Assembly (NCBI GenBank): GCA_945877125.1
Contig: CAMCQT010000009.1
Coordinates: 1-64,000 of the forward strand
Reading direction: 5' to 3'
Source of the DNA: Candidatus Brevifilum fermentans
Lineage (GTDB): Bacteria; Chloroflexota; Anaerolineae; Anaerolineales; Villigracilaceae
DNA: 64,000 nucleotides
Part shown: positions 17,461 through 25,883 of the stretch, piece by piece
How positions within the stretch are numbered: the stretch's first letter is position 1
How the letters are laid out: every line of letters starts with the position of its first letter
Notes under the pieces: model-generated
What the model saw: the letters and a program-made list of their open reading frames with translations, nothing else
Told to the model about the DNA's origin: nothing
Databases searched by the model: none
Position numbers and translations under genes: made by a program

Positions 17461-20400
17461 TTATTTCTTATCTTTCATGCTGAGTTGGGCAATGGTCATG
17501 GGCGCGCCCAGAGCATGTCCCAATTCACGTGCGGCAATTTGAAGCACGGCTTCCACGGTGGTGGCGCTTTGAATCTTCTGACTGATGAGATTCAGCGTGC
17601 TTTCGCGGTCAGCCTGTTGTTGTGCTCGTTCAAATTGACGCCGATTTTCCAGCACGGTGGCGATCTGTGGTCCCATGGCTGAGAATAGGCGGGTTTCTTC
17701 TTCCTTGAAATCGTGAGATTCTTCTGCTTCCAATAACAGAACACCAATTTGCTGTACGCCCAGGTAGAGTGGCAATATTGCAATGGAGCGGATGCTAAGT
17801 AGCTTGACGATATTCAAGGTCGAATTATCAATCCGCTTGTCGTTGAGGGTGTCGTTAATAAATAGAGGGGTGGGGGTAATAAACAACTGTATGATGGGCA
17901 AACTGGCAGCGGTGTAATGTGTCCCAATCGCTGTTGGTTCCTTTCCTGTGTTATTCCACCATGTCGCAACAATATCCAGGCTGTCCACTTCATTTGCTAT
18001 GCTGTAGTTGAAGGTTTCAAGCACTGCCCGATTGATTTTGGGAATGTTGAGTGTTTCTACTGCAATTTTGATCAGTTCCTGTAAATCTACCGCACGTGCG
18101 AAGCGCAAACTGGCATCAGATAGTTTTTCCGTTTGTGATAACGCAAATTGGGTTTGTGCGGTAAGGCGCGCACCTTCCAACGCCAGTGCAATTTGATCAG
18201 AAACCTGTTGGAAGAAAGCCAGGTCTTCACCAGATGTAGGATTGCGCGGGTCATTGGCGACGGTTAACATCCCGACAACTTCTCCGCCCAACACTTTCAT
18301 TGGAACGTTGGCGAAAAGGTTATCTGCCAAAATTTCATCATCCACTATCTTGGTGCCTGTCTGGTCGAACACGAAGCCTGTGGGCAGGCTTTCAGTTTCA
18401 CGGTAGGATTTCCAGCCTTCGTGGCTTAGATTTTGATACAGACGATTGATTTCTTCAAGGCGCTCTGCCATTTCCTGCTCGCTGCGGCGGAGGGCTTCTT
18501 CCGCTTGTTTACGCTCAGTGATATCCTGATTCGCGCCGTAGAAACGGGCGACTTTTCCATTCTCGTCCCGTTCGACGGTCACTTTGACCGTGATATAACC
18601 GATACTTCCATCTTCATATACAATACGGTGGTCGAGGGTGGCGTTGTACACTTTTTCTGTTGAGCTTAGCGCTTTTCCAATTTCCGAACCCACAAGTCCC
18701 ATATCATCTGGATGTACGAATAACTCTGCATATCGCGCGGACGAGATTTGATACCCGCCTGCTTTTTCGGCAGTGGAGTGGAAGATTGAATAGAATTGGT
18801 CGTTGAAAGTGAAGAGGTCTTTCTCGACAGTATATTCCCAATTGGCAAGGCGGGCGGTGAGGAGCGCTTCTGCCAGGCGAGCTTCATTCTGGCGGATAGC
18901 CTCGACCAGTTCGGCGCTATACATGGCGATGGCGATTTGTCCGCACAAACCTTCAAACAGCAGGCGGTCTTCATCACTCAATGCGCCAGCCTGATTGCTC
19001 TGCACATCGAGCACACCCAGAACTGTGTTTTGCCATTTGATTGGCACGGCAATTTCGCCTTTTGTATCGGGCAGGAGGGGGTTGGGCTGCCAATCTGGGT
19101 CGTCTGCCAGGGTGGGGCGCAAAATGGTCTCGCCTGTGGCGGCGGCGGTACCGATCAAGCCGCTGCCCATGGGCATTTGGTGTCCGCCTGCAAGCATCTT
19201 TTGACCTATTTCACCATATCCGTTGATTAGAACCACTGCGTCCTTTGCAACATCATAGCGTAATAGTTGTGTGTGGTAATACCCGAGGCGTTCCTTGGTG
19301 AGTGTTACAACTCGATCAAAAAGATCATTGATTTCAGATGCAGCCGCAACTTCCTGCGAGATTTCTGTACTCACTTGCACTTGATAACCACGGCGTTCAA
19401 AAGCTTCCTGAACTTGTTGTTCCAGTTGTTTGCGTTCGGTAATGTCGCGGTCAGTACCGCGATAACCCAGTATCTGTCCATTGGCATCGAAGAAGGGGAC
19501 ACCGTTGGTTTCCAACACAACTAGGCTTCCATCTTTGCGAAGGTTTGTATTTTCCAAACCCACCAGCGGTTGTTGGGTTGAGATCAGGGGCACAAAAATA
19601 CCCGCCACACGTTGGGCTTCTTCGGAGGGCATCAGGTCAAACGGGGTCTTGCCCACTACTTCCTCGGGTTCGTAGCCCAACAGATTTTTGATATTCGGGC
19701 TGATGTAGGTATAAGTTCCTTTGCTGTCCACTTCCCATACCCACTCACCCAGCGTTTCGACCAGGTTTTGGAAGCGCGCCTGACTTTGCTTGATTGCATC
19801 TTCCGCCTGTTTGCGTTCAGTGATGTCGAGGAAGGCACCGACCAGTCCAGCCACACTACCGCCTTCGTCATAAAACACATCCTTGGCAAAGATCACAGGG
19901 CGAACGTCTCCATTCTTGTCTTTTGTGGTGGCTTCATAGACTTGATGCTCCGGGGTGTGCATCAAGTCCAAATCTTTCTGGTGATATATTTCCGCGTTTT
20001 CACTGGGCCAGATCTGGTGAACTGTTTTGCCTTGAATTTCTTCTGATGTCACTCCCATAATATCGGTAAAAGCACGATTGCAACCTTGATATCTGCCTTC
20101 TTTATCCTTGTAGAAAACAGGTGTCGGAATTGCGTCCAGCAATGCTTTGGTGAAATTTACATTCCGTTTGAGTTCTTCTTCCACTTGTTTACGTTCGGTG
20201 ATGTCTTCAAATGTACCCAGGATGCCGATGACATTTCCCTGAGCATCGTGTAGTGGGATCTTTGTAGTATCCACCCAGGTCTGTTTTCCATTCGCCTGCA
20301 ATTGTGGCTCGATGATATGGTATTTTGGTATGTCAGACTCCATTACATCGCGATCATCTTTTATGTATGCATCGGCTTCTTCTTTTGTCCATGCCAGATC

Positions 20401-22077
20401 ATGGTCGCTCTTGCCAACAATTTCCGACGGGTCATTGAGTCCAGCACCTTTGGCAAACACCTTGTTACTGCCCAGGTAAACAGAGTTTCTGTCCTTCCAG
20501 AATAGGAATCCGGGCATGGTATCCAGCACCAGTGTCAGGAATTTTCGGTTTTCCTGCAACTCTTGCTCCACCCGCTTGTTCTCGGTAATATCGCGGATGG
20601 TGCCGATTAGCCCCACAGGTTGGTCTTTGTCATTCTTTTGAACGGCAACCGTCATTAAGGTGGGAAAGGTCGTGCCATCTTTACGAGCATGACCGATTTC
20701 ACTGGTATTCCCGCCTGTTGCCATGGCTTTTTCGTTGAAAGGTGTCACCTCTGTTTCCAACTGTTCCTGCGTGTGGAAAAGACTCAAGTGTTTGCCTACG
20801 ATTTCATCCACTGTGTATCCGTGCATCTTTGCCCAGGCAGGGTTTGCGTAGAGAACATTTCCACTCAGGTCAGCCAGAGCGATACCGTCACTGGTCTGTT
20901 CCATTGCATTTTTTAGACGAAGTAGTTCTTTCTCTGCATCCTTGCGATCAGTGATATCGCGGATGGATGACGCGCGGATGATACGATCACCTTCCTTGAA
21001 GATACGCGTGGAGGTCTCTACTGGAAAGGTGGAACCGTCTTTGCGGACACACTGAATTTCATATGGCAGGACGGCTTCCAATTGCATTTGCTGTAAAACC
21101 TGTTTTTGTGATTCGGGCACGATAAACTCCAGCAGGTTTCTGCCAAAGAATTCAGTGTTGTCCGAAAGTCCAAACATGGCAAGCGCCGCTGGGTTTGCGT
21201 CCACAATTTTGCCTTGTTCATGAAATACCAAACCTTCAACCGTTACCTCGGTGAACCTTCGGAAACGTTCCTCGCTTAGACGAAGCGCATCTTCTGCCTG
21301 TTTGTATGCGGTAATGTCTTCGAAACTTCCATCGTAGTAAAGAATGTTATCGTTTTCATCGCGGGAGATTGTCGAACTCTCGCGCACAAAAATTGGCGAC
21401 CCATCCTTCTTTGTCCACACGCTTTCCTGCTCAATGACACCTTCACGCTCAAGTCTTTCACGGAATTTCTTACGGGCATCCACCTCTTCGAACCCCGACT
21501 GTTCCAAATTCCTTTGGGACATTTCCTCAAATGAATCAAACCCAAGCAGCCTAAGCCCGGTTGGATTTATCATCAAGATGCGGCCGCCTGGTGTTGTGCG
21601 ATATAAGCCGATCGTTGAGTTATCATAGATGGAGCGAAATAATACTTCACTTGTGTGCAAAGCTTCTTCTGCCTGCTTACGCGCGCTGACATCGGTAATT
21701 TCTGAGAGCAGCACCTGCTCATCTTCAAATTGGAAAGGTTGAATTGAAATCGAAACCCATAACATGCTGCCGTCAATGCGGCGGGCGCGTATTTCGTTGT
21801 TTGCGATGGAGCCTTCAATCTTAAAACGTTCCAGCATTGCCTTGCGATCTTCCAGATCCCAATAAAAATTAGGCACTGGCGTACCGACCACAGAAGTAAC
21901 ATCCGCGATTCCTAATAAACTGGCAATTGCTTTATTGGCATATAGAATTGTGCCATCCCCGATCCGTGTGATCAGTACGCCAATGGATGATGTATCAAGG
22001 ATATATTGTTCGTAGCGGGTGGCGTTGTTCCCATTCCATTCATCAGATTTTTTTGAGTTGTTTTGTGAAGCGCTCAT
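17461..22077 (-). CDS. 1538-residue PAS/GAF sensor hub without kinase domain
   Basis: This large protein, probably cytosolic, is built of eight PAS domains with PAC tails, seven of them before about residue 900, each ending in a DIT(E/D)RK-like tail. They are followed by a GAF domain (about 905-1065), a further PAS (about 1075-1195), a W-x-x-Y module (about 1215-1315) and a final GAF (to about 1490). The last 40 residues are an amphipathic segment with QKIQSATTV. No HisKA, HATPase, GGDEF, EAL or methyl-accepting region is visible, so it must signal through a partner. The ATG at 22077 follows GGAGG and overlaps the upstream stop by four bases, which implies translational coupling with the membrane receptor. 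Confidence 0.88.
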   Translation of the reverse strand: MSASQNNSKKSDEWNGNNATRYEQYILDTSSIGVLITRIGDGTILYANKAIASLLGIADVTSVVGTPVPNFYWDLEDRKAMLERFKIEGSIANNEIRARRIDGSMLWVSISIQPFQFEDEQVLLSEITDVSARKQAEEALHTSEVLFRSIYDNSTIGLYRTTPGGRILMINPTGLRLLGFDSFEEMSQRNLEQSGFEEVDARKKFRERLEREGVIEQESVWTKKDGSPIFVRESSTISRDENDNILYYDGSFEDITAYKQAEDALRLSEERFRRFTEVTVEGLVFHEQGKIVDANPAALAMFGLSDNTEFFGRNLLEFIVPESQKQVLQQMQLEAVLPYEIQCVRKDGSTFPVETSTRIFKEGDRIIRASSIRDITDRKDAEKELLRLKNAMEQTSDGIALADLSGNVLYANPAWAKMHGYTVDEIVGKHLSLFHTQEQLETEVTPFNEKAMATGGNTSEIGHARKDGTTFPTLMTVAVQKNDKDQPVGLIGTIRDITENKRVEQELQENRKFLTLVLDTMPGFLFWKDRNSVYLGSNKVFAKGAGLNDPSEIVGKSDHDLAWTKEEADAYIKDDRDVMESDIPKYHIIEPQLQANGKQTWVDTTKIPLHDAQGNVIGILGTFEDITERKQVEEELKRNVNFTKALLDAIPTPVFYKDKEGRYQGCNRAFTDIMGVTSEEIQGKTVHQIWPSENAEIYHQKDLDLMHTPEHQVYEATTKDKNGDVRPVIFAKDVFYDEGGSVAGLVGAFLDITERKQAEDAIKQSQARFQNLVETLGEWVWEVDSKGTYTYISPNIKNLLGYEPEEVVGKTPFDLMPSEEAQRVAGIFVPLISTQQPLVGLENTNLRKDGSLVVLETNGVPFFDANGQILGYRGTDRDITERKQLEQQVQEAFERRGYQVQVSTEISQEVAAASEINDLFDRVVTLTKERLGYYHTQLLRYDVAKDAVVLINGYGEIGQKMLAGGHQMPMGSGLIGTAAATGETILRPTLADDPDWQPNPLLPDTKGEIAVPIKWQNTVLGVLDVQSNQAGALSDEDRLLFEGLCGQIAIAMYSAELVEAIRQNEARLAEALLTARLANWEYTVEKDLFTFNDQFYSIFHSTAEKAGGYQISSARYAELFVHPDDMGLVGSEIGKALSSTEKVYNATLDHRIVYEDGSIGYITVKVTVERDENGKVARFYGANQDITERKQAEEALRRSEQEMAERLEEINRLYQNLSHEGWKSYRETESLPTGFVFDQTGTKIVDDEILADNLFANVPMKVLGGEVVGMLTVANDPRNPTSGEDLAFFQQVSDQIALALEGARLTAQTQFALSQTEKLSDASLRFARAVDLQELIKIAVETLNIPKINRAVLETFNYSIANEVDSLDIVATWWNNTGKEPTAIGTHYTAASLPIIQLFITPTPLFINDTLNDKRIDNSTLNIVKLLSIRSIAILPLYLGVQQIGVLLLEAEESHDFKEEETRLFSAMGPQIATVLENRRQFERAQQQADRESTLNLISQKIQSATTVEAVLQIAARELGHALGAPMTIAQLSMKDKK

Positions 22078-24767
22078 TCATCACCTCCAACAGTGTTTTG
22101 TGATTCTGCAGGCAAGGCAGGTTGGTTTCCATTATTTGCGATGGCTTCTTCTATAAGTTCAACTGGATGGTGTGGTTGGTGCTCGGCAGTGGTTGTCAGG
22201 CGAACAATGGTCTTTCGCCCCAAGAGGGTGCCTAACTCTTTTGCAGCCGTGCGTAGAATGGTGGCAGGGTCGGTTGAGCTGCGCACGGCGCTGGTGATCT
22301 GGCGCAGGGCTTGCTCGCGCTCGGCTAGCTTTTGGGTTGTTGCCAGGGCTTGTTCCGTCTGACCGGAAAGGCGCAGGGATTCGATATGTGCGCCGAGGCG
22401 TTCGGCAACCGCGTTGACAAGTTCGAGGGCTTCGCTGTCATCAGATTTAAGCCCCAGTACCAAAAGTTTACCCACTATTTCATCACGGACTTTGAGCGGC
22501 AGGCTGAAAGCAGAATGTTCAGCCAATTCATGCGTGAAGGGTCGGACTTCCTTCAAGTCATAAATGTAACTCATGCCTTTATTGGCATTTACATAATCTT
22601 TCCAGCCTTCGCGGGTGATGCGGTGTGACGCTTGTTCCGCCTCAGCGCGATAGCGCTCGGCGCTGTCCAACAGGCGTAAGTTTTCGATCTGTTGCGAGAC
22701 CTGACGTGCCACCGTATCCACCAGTTCAGATGTGCGCGTGATGGGGGATTGCCCTTCCATTTCCACCACTAAATTTCCAAGTGATTCGCCTGTAACTTCG
22801 ATGGCTGCGGTCAGGGTGTTACCGTTTGTTTGTGACTGCGATTGTTCCGCATAAGTCATTGGGGATATCTTGTTTTGTTCGAATACAAAACCGGTCTCTT
22901 CGGGCTGGTGGATGGCGTCTAAATAATCCACCCAATTGGCGCGGGATAGACGCTGCGCCTGCGCTTCCACTACGGCGCGGGCTTGTTCTGTCTCTGCCAG
23001 GAAGTTTGCATTTTGAATGGCGATGGCTAATTGACCCGCCAAGGCTTCAAAGGCGGGCAAAATATCCTGTAATGAACCTGCGTTTTCACTTTGTATATCC
23101 AGCACGCCCACCACTTTTTCGCCGATCAGCAAAGGTACTGCCATTTCTGAACGGGTATTGGGTAGAAGCGGATTGGGCTTGAAGGTGGCGCTGGACTTTG
23201 TGTCTGAGATAACAACTGTTTTTTTCTCTACCGCGGCGCGTCCATTGATGGAGCTTATGTTGAAAGGCAGACGGTGATTGCGTTCCAATAATTCTGCGCC
23301 CACTTGTCCGGTACCAGCTTGCAGGTTGAGGTAGGTCTGGCTGGGATTTGTTAGATAAACCTGCACATAGTACAGGTCAAATTGCTTGCGGATGAGTTCA
23401 GCTGCTTCCGTCAACATAACATCCAGTGCGCGCACTTGTGATACTGTGCGTCCGACCTCGGCGGCGAGTTCAAGGTTGCGGGTACGTTCTGTCACGCGGC
23501 TTTCGAGTGTGCCGATGAAGTCTCTCAACTGCTGGGTCATGCGGTTGAATGTGCCTGCCAGCGTGCCGATCTCATCGCCTGATTCCACTTGGGCTTGGAC
23601 GTTGAAGTCGCCGCCCGCAATCTTTTCTGCGGTTTGCGTCAGGCGCACAACAGGTCCGGAAAGCGTTTGCGAGAAGAAGAAGCCAGCCACGCCTACCAGC
23701 ACGGCCACGATTAAGGTCGCCAGCAAATTATTAAAAGTCTGGGTTGCAACAGGAGCTAGAAAAACGCTTTGCGATTGCACAAAAACTACAGACCATGTTT
23801 TAGTTGTTAATTGGGCAATTGTGGCTTGTTCTAATTCGCCGTCACTGTTGGTGTCAGCGGCAAAGAATGGAGTCTTTGCGATATTATTAATACCGTTTTC
23901 AAAATCTGTCAGGTTGGTTGAAAGTTCCTGTGGCGTGCCTGCGGGCATTAATCCTTGTGCTTGCAGGTTTTTCAAGAGCGTGGGGTCAAGCGGAATAACA
24001 GATTTGAATACACGGTTGCGATCTGAGCCGTGTGCCAAACGAACATGGTTGTTATCGAGTAAAACAGCGTAGGAACTTCCGCCTGCCAATCCGGTATCGC
24101 CAACGATCAATTTTTGAAGAATAGATGCCGTATAGCGAATGCGGATGATGCCAATCACTTTGCCCGTGGCATCACGTGCTGGCGCGGCAAAATAAATGGA
24201 CGGTACGCCTGAGGTCGCGGAGTATTCAACATCAGAAACGTTGGGCAAACCTGTTTTTATAGTGTTTTTGAAATATGTACGGTTCGCTTTATCCAAGCCA
24301 ATATCAGTGGGGTTCGTATCAACTATATCTATACCGTTTAGATCGAACACTGCAACGGATGAAATAAATACAGGGTCTTCGCGTGACATGGCGATGATGA
24401 ATTTGAGCGCGCGGGCTCCCTCGGCACTGCCAGCACGTTGATCGGCAGGCAGGGAGAGATATTCAACCACAGCGGGAAACTGCGCTACAGCGCGCACATG
24501 TTCAAGTTTCGCTTCAATGAACGTGTCAATTTCCTGCGCGCTTGTTTTTGCGGCTGATGCAAGTTTTTGGTTGGCGTCATTGGTCAAGGCGGTACGGCTG
24601 GAATTATAGGTAATGAAACCGACAATGACCAGTGGGATGATCGTCACCGCGAGAAAGGCAGTCACCAGTTTTGTGCGCAGGGTGAGTGAACGCCAGCCAA
24701 GAAACGGGTTTAGCCCGCCGGGTAGCGCGGAAGAAGCCTGTTGTAAGGTAGGGATATTTGTTGTCAT
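22074..24767 (-). CDS. Membrane receptor Cache-HAMP-GAF without kinase domain
   Basis: This 897-residue inner-membrane receptor has a helix at about residues 33-55, a large extracytoplasmic double Cache domain (about 60-330) and a second helix (about 345-368). A HAMP domain with the usual DEIGTL motif follows (about 370-420). Cytoplasmic parts are a GAF domain (about 440-590), two W-x-x-Y modules (from about 605 and 714) and a C-terminal tail of the QKIQ type found in its neighbours. No kinase or methyl-accepting domain is present. The ATG at 24767 follows GAGGAG. It is 14 bases downstream of a binding-lipoprotein gene, whose product could present ligand to the Cache domain. Confidence 0.9.
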   Translation of the reverse strand: MTTNIPTLQQASSALPGGLNPFLGWRSLTLRTKLVTAFLAVTIIPLVIVGFITYNSSRTALTNDANQKLASAAKTSAQEIDTFIEAKLEHVRAVAQFPAVVEYLSLPADQRAGSAEGARALKFIIAMSREDPVFISSVAVFDLNGIDIVDTNPTDIGLDKANRTYFKNTIKTGLPNVSDVEYSATSGVPSIYFAAPARDATGKVIGIIRIRYTASILQKLIVGDTGLAGGSSYAVLLDNNHVRLAHGSDRNRVFKSVIPLDPTLLKNLQAQGLMPAGTPQELSTNLTDFENGINNIAKTPFFAADTNSDGELEQATIAQLTTKTWSVVFVQSQSVFLAPVATQTFNNLLATLIVAVLVGVAGFFFSQTLSGPVVRLTQTAEKIAGGDFNVQAQVESGDEIGTLAGTFNRMTQQLRDFIGTLESRVTERTRNLELAAEVGRTVSQVRALDVMLTEAAELIRKQFDLYYVQVYLTNPSQTYLNLQAGTGQVGAELLERNHRLPFNISSINGRAAVEKKTVVISDTKSSATFKPNPLLPNTRSEMAVPLLIGEKVVGVLDIQSENAGSLQDILPAFEALAGQLAIAIQNANFLAETEQARAVVEAQAQRLSRANWVDYLDAIHQPEETGFVFEQNKISPMTYAEQSQSQTNGNTLTAAIEVTGESLGNLVVEMEGQSPITRTSELVDTVARQVSQQIENLRLLDSAERYRAEAEQASHRITREGWKDYVNANKGMSYIYDLKEVRPFTHELAEHSAFSLPLKVRDEIVGKLLVLGLKSDDSEALELVNAVAERLGAHIESLRLSGQTEQALATTQKLAEREQALRQITSAVRSSTDPATILRTAAKELGTLLGRKTIVRLTTTAEHQPHHPVELIEEAIANNGNQPALPAESQNTVGGDE

Positions 24768-24781
24768 CGGATTCTCCTCTG

Positions 24782-25747
24782 CTACTTCAAGAATGAAGGA
24801 TCAAGCAGAACGTTCATGTCCACAGGTTTGGTAATCAGTCCAGACTCAACTAAAAATTGCTGATGTTGTTGGGCGGTAAAATAAATTGAAGTTGTATCAA
24901 TGCCTTGTTCGAATGCGCTCAAATTTGCCGCAAGATCAAATATCTTTACGCCCTCAATGGAAATTTCTTCTGGTTTAAGTCCTGTGGCTTTTGCAATTAG
25001 GGCATTGCCTTCGGCAGGGTTGGCTTGCCACCAGTCTACAGCCTCAAACCAGGCAGCAACAAAGCCGCGAATATCCTCGGGACGTTGTTCAACTAACTTG
25101 GCTTGAAAGGCAACTACACTTGGCATAAGACCGGGGAAATCGGCTGTGGAGGCAAGGATATGATTATTGTTGGCTGTTGCTTGTGAAAGGTAGGGTTCCC
25201 ATGTATATCCGGCATCTATCTGGTCTGGTATTTGCCCCGGCGCACTTTCTGCAGGTACATTTAAAAATTCAACATCGGCTGAGGTTAACCCATTCTGGCG
25301 CAGAAAATTGACAGCGAAGAACTCGCCAATGGAACCTAAACTTATGCCGATGCGTTTGTTTTTTAGATCGGCGGCGGTTTGGATGTCGGCTGTGGCGACT
25401 AATCCCTCAGCGCCGTTGGAGTTGTCTGTGATCATCACGAATTTCAAGGGCGTTTGACTTGCGGGCACGACTAGGTCATATAAGCCGCTGACTGCGCCGT
25501 CTATATTGCCGCTGGTGATATCGGGGTAGACCGCTTGGTAGTTGTCGTATTGAATGAGCTCAACGAATACGCCATGTTTTGTAAAGTATCCATTTTCTAG
25601 TGCAATAAGAATGGGATAGTAGCCAGGCCATAATGTCCATGCAACGCGCAGGGGTGTTTTGACGGCAGGCTGTGTCCCCGAGCAGGCGCTCAGGAGAACG
25701 GTAACAATTATCAGGGTGGAAAAGATGCGGAAGATTCTATTTTTCAT
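24782..25747 (-). CDS. NMT1/THI5-like substrate-binding lipoprotein
   Basis: This is a 321-residue extracytoplasmic binding protein with a signal peptide and the lipobox LLSAC, so it should be lipid-anchored. The body matches the NMT1/THI5/SsuA-like class: LRVAWTLWPGYYPILIALENG near the N-terminus, NIDGAVSGLYD, and KRIGISLGSIGEFFAVNF before the second lobe. Known relatives bind pyrimidines, sulfonates or nitrate. No permease or ATPase gene lies in the window. Instead it opens a tight signalling operon and may act as a sensor subunit. The ATG at 25747 follows AAGGAA. An alternative is a transport role with permease genes elsewhere. Confidence 0.88.
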   Translation of the reverse strand: MKNRIFRIFSTLIIVTVLLSACSGTQPAVKTPLRVAWTLWPGYYPILIALENGYFTKHGVFVELIQYDNYQAVYPDITSGNIDGAVSGLYDLVVPASQTPLKFVMITDNSNGAEGLVATADIQTAADLKNKRIGISLGSIGEFFAVNFLRQNGLTSADVEFLNVPAESAPGQIPDQIDAGYTWEPYLSQATANNNHILASTADFPGLMPSVVAFQAKLVEQRPEDIRGFVAAWFEAVDWWQANPAEGNALIAKATGLKPEEISIEGVKIFDLAANLSAFEQGIDTTSIYFTAQQHQQFLVESGLITKPVDMNVLLDPSFLK

Positions 25748-25783
25748 GTTGAAATTCCTTAAGTCGAACTTAAGTTTCTCATT

Positions 25784-25883
25784 ATGTCATTGCGAGGAGG
25801 GCAATTGTTCTTTCCGACGAAGCAATCTCCACGCAATAAGGGATTGCTTCGGACAAAGAACAAGAACGTCCTCGCAATGACAT
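25784..25883. repeat. REP-like palindrome, copy 4
   Basis: This copy lies between the 1091-residue receptor gene and the downstream lipoprotein gene, and its end touches the receptor's stop codon. It may separate two transcription units or stabilise upstream mRNA. Confidence 0.9.
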
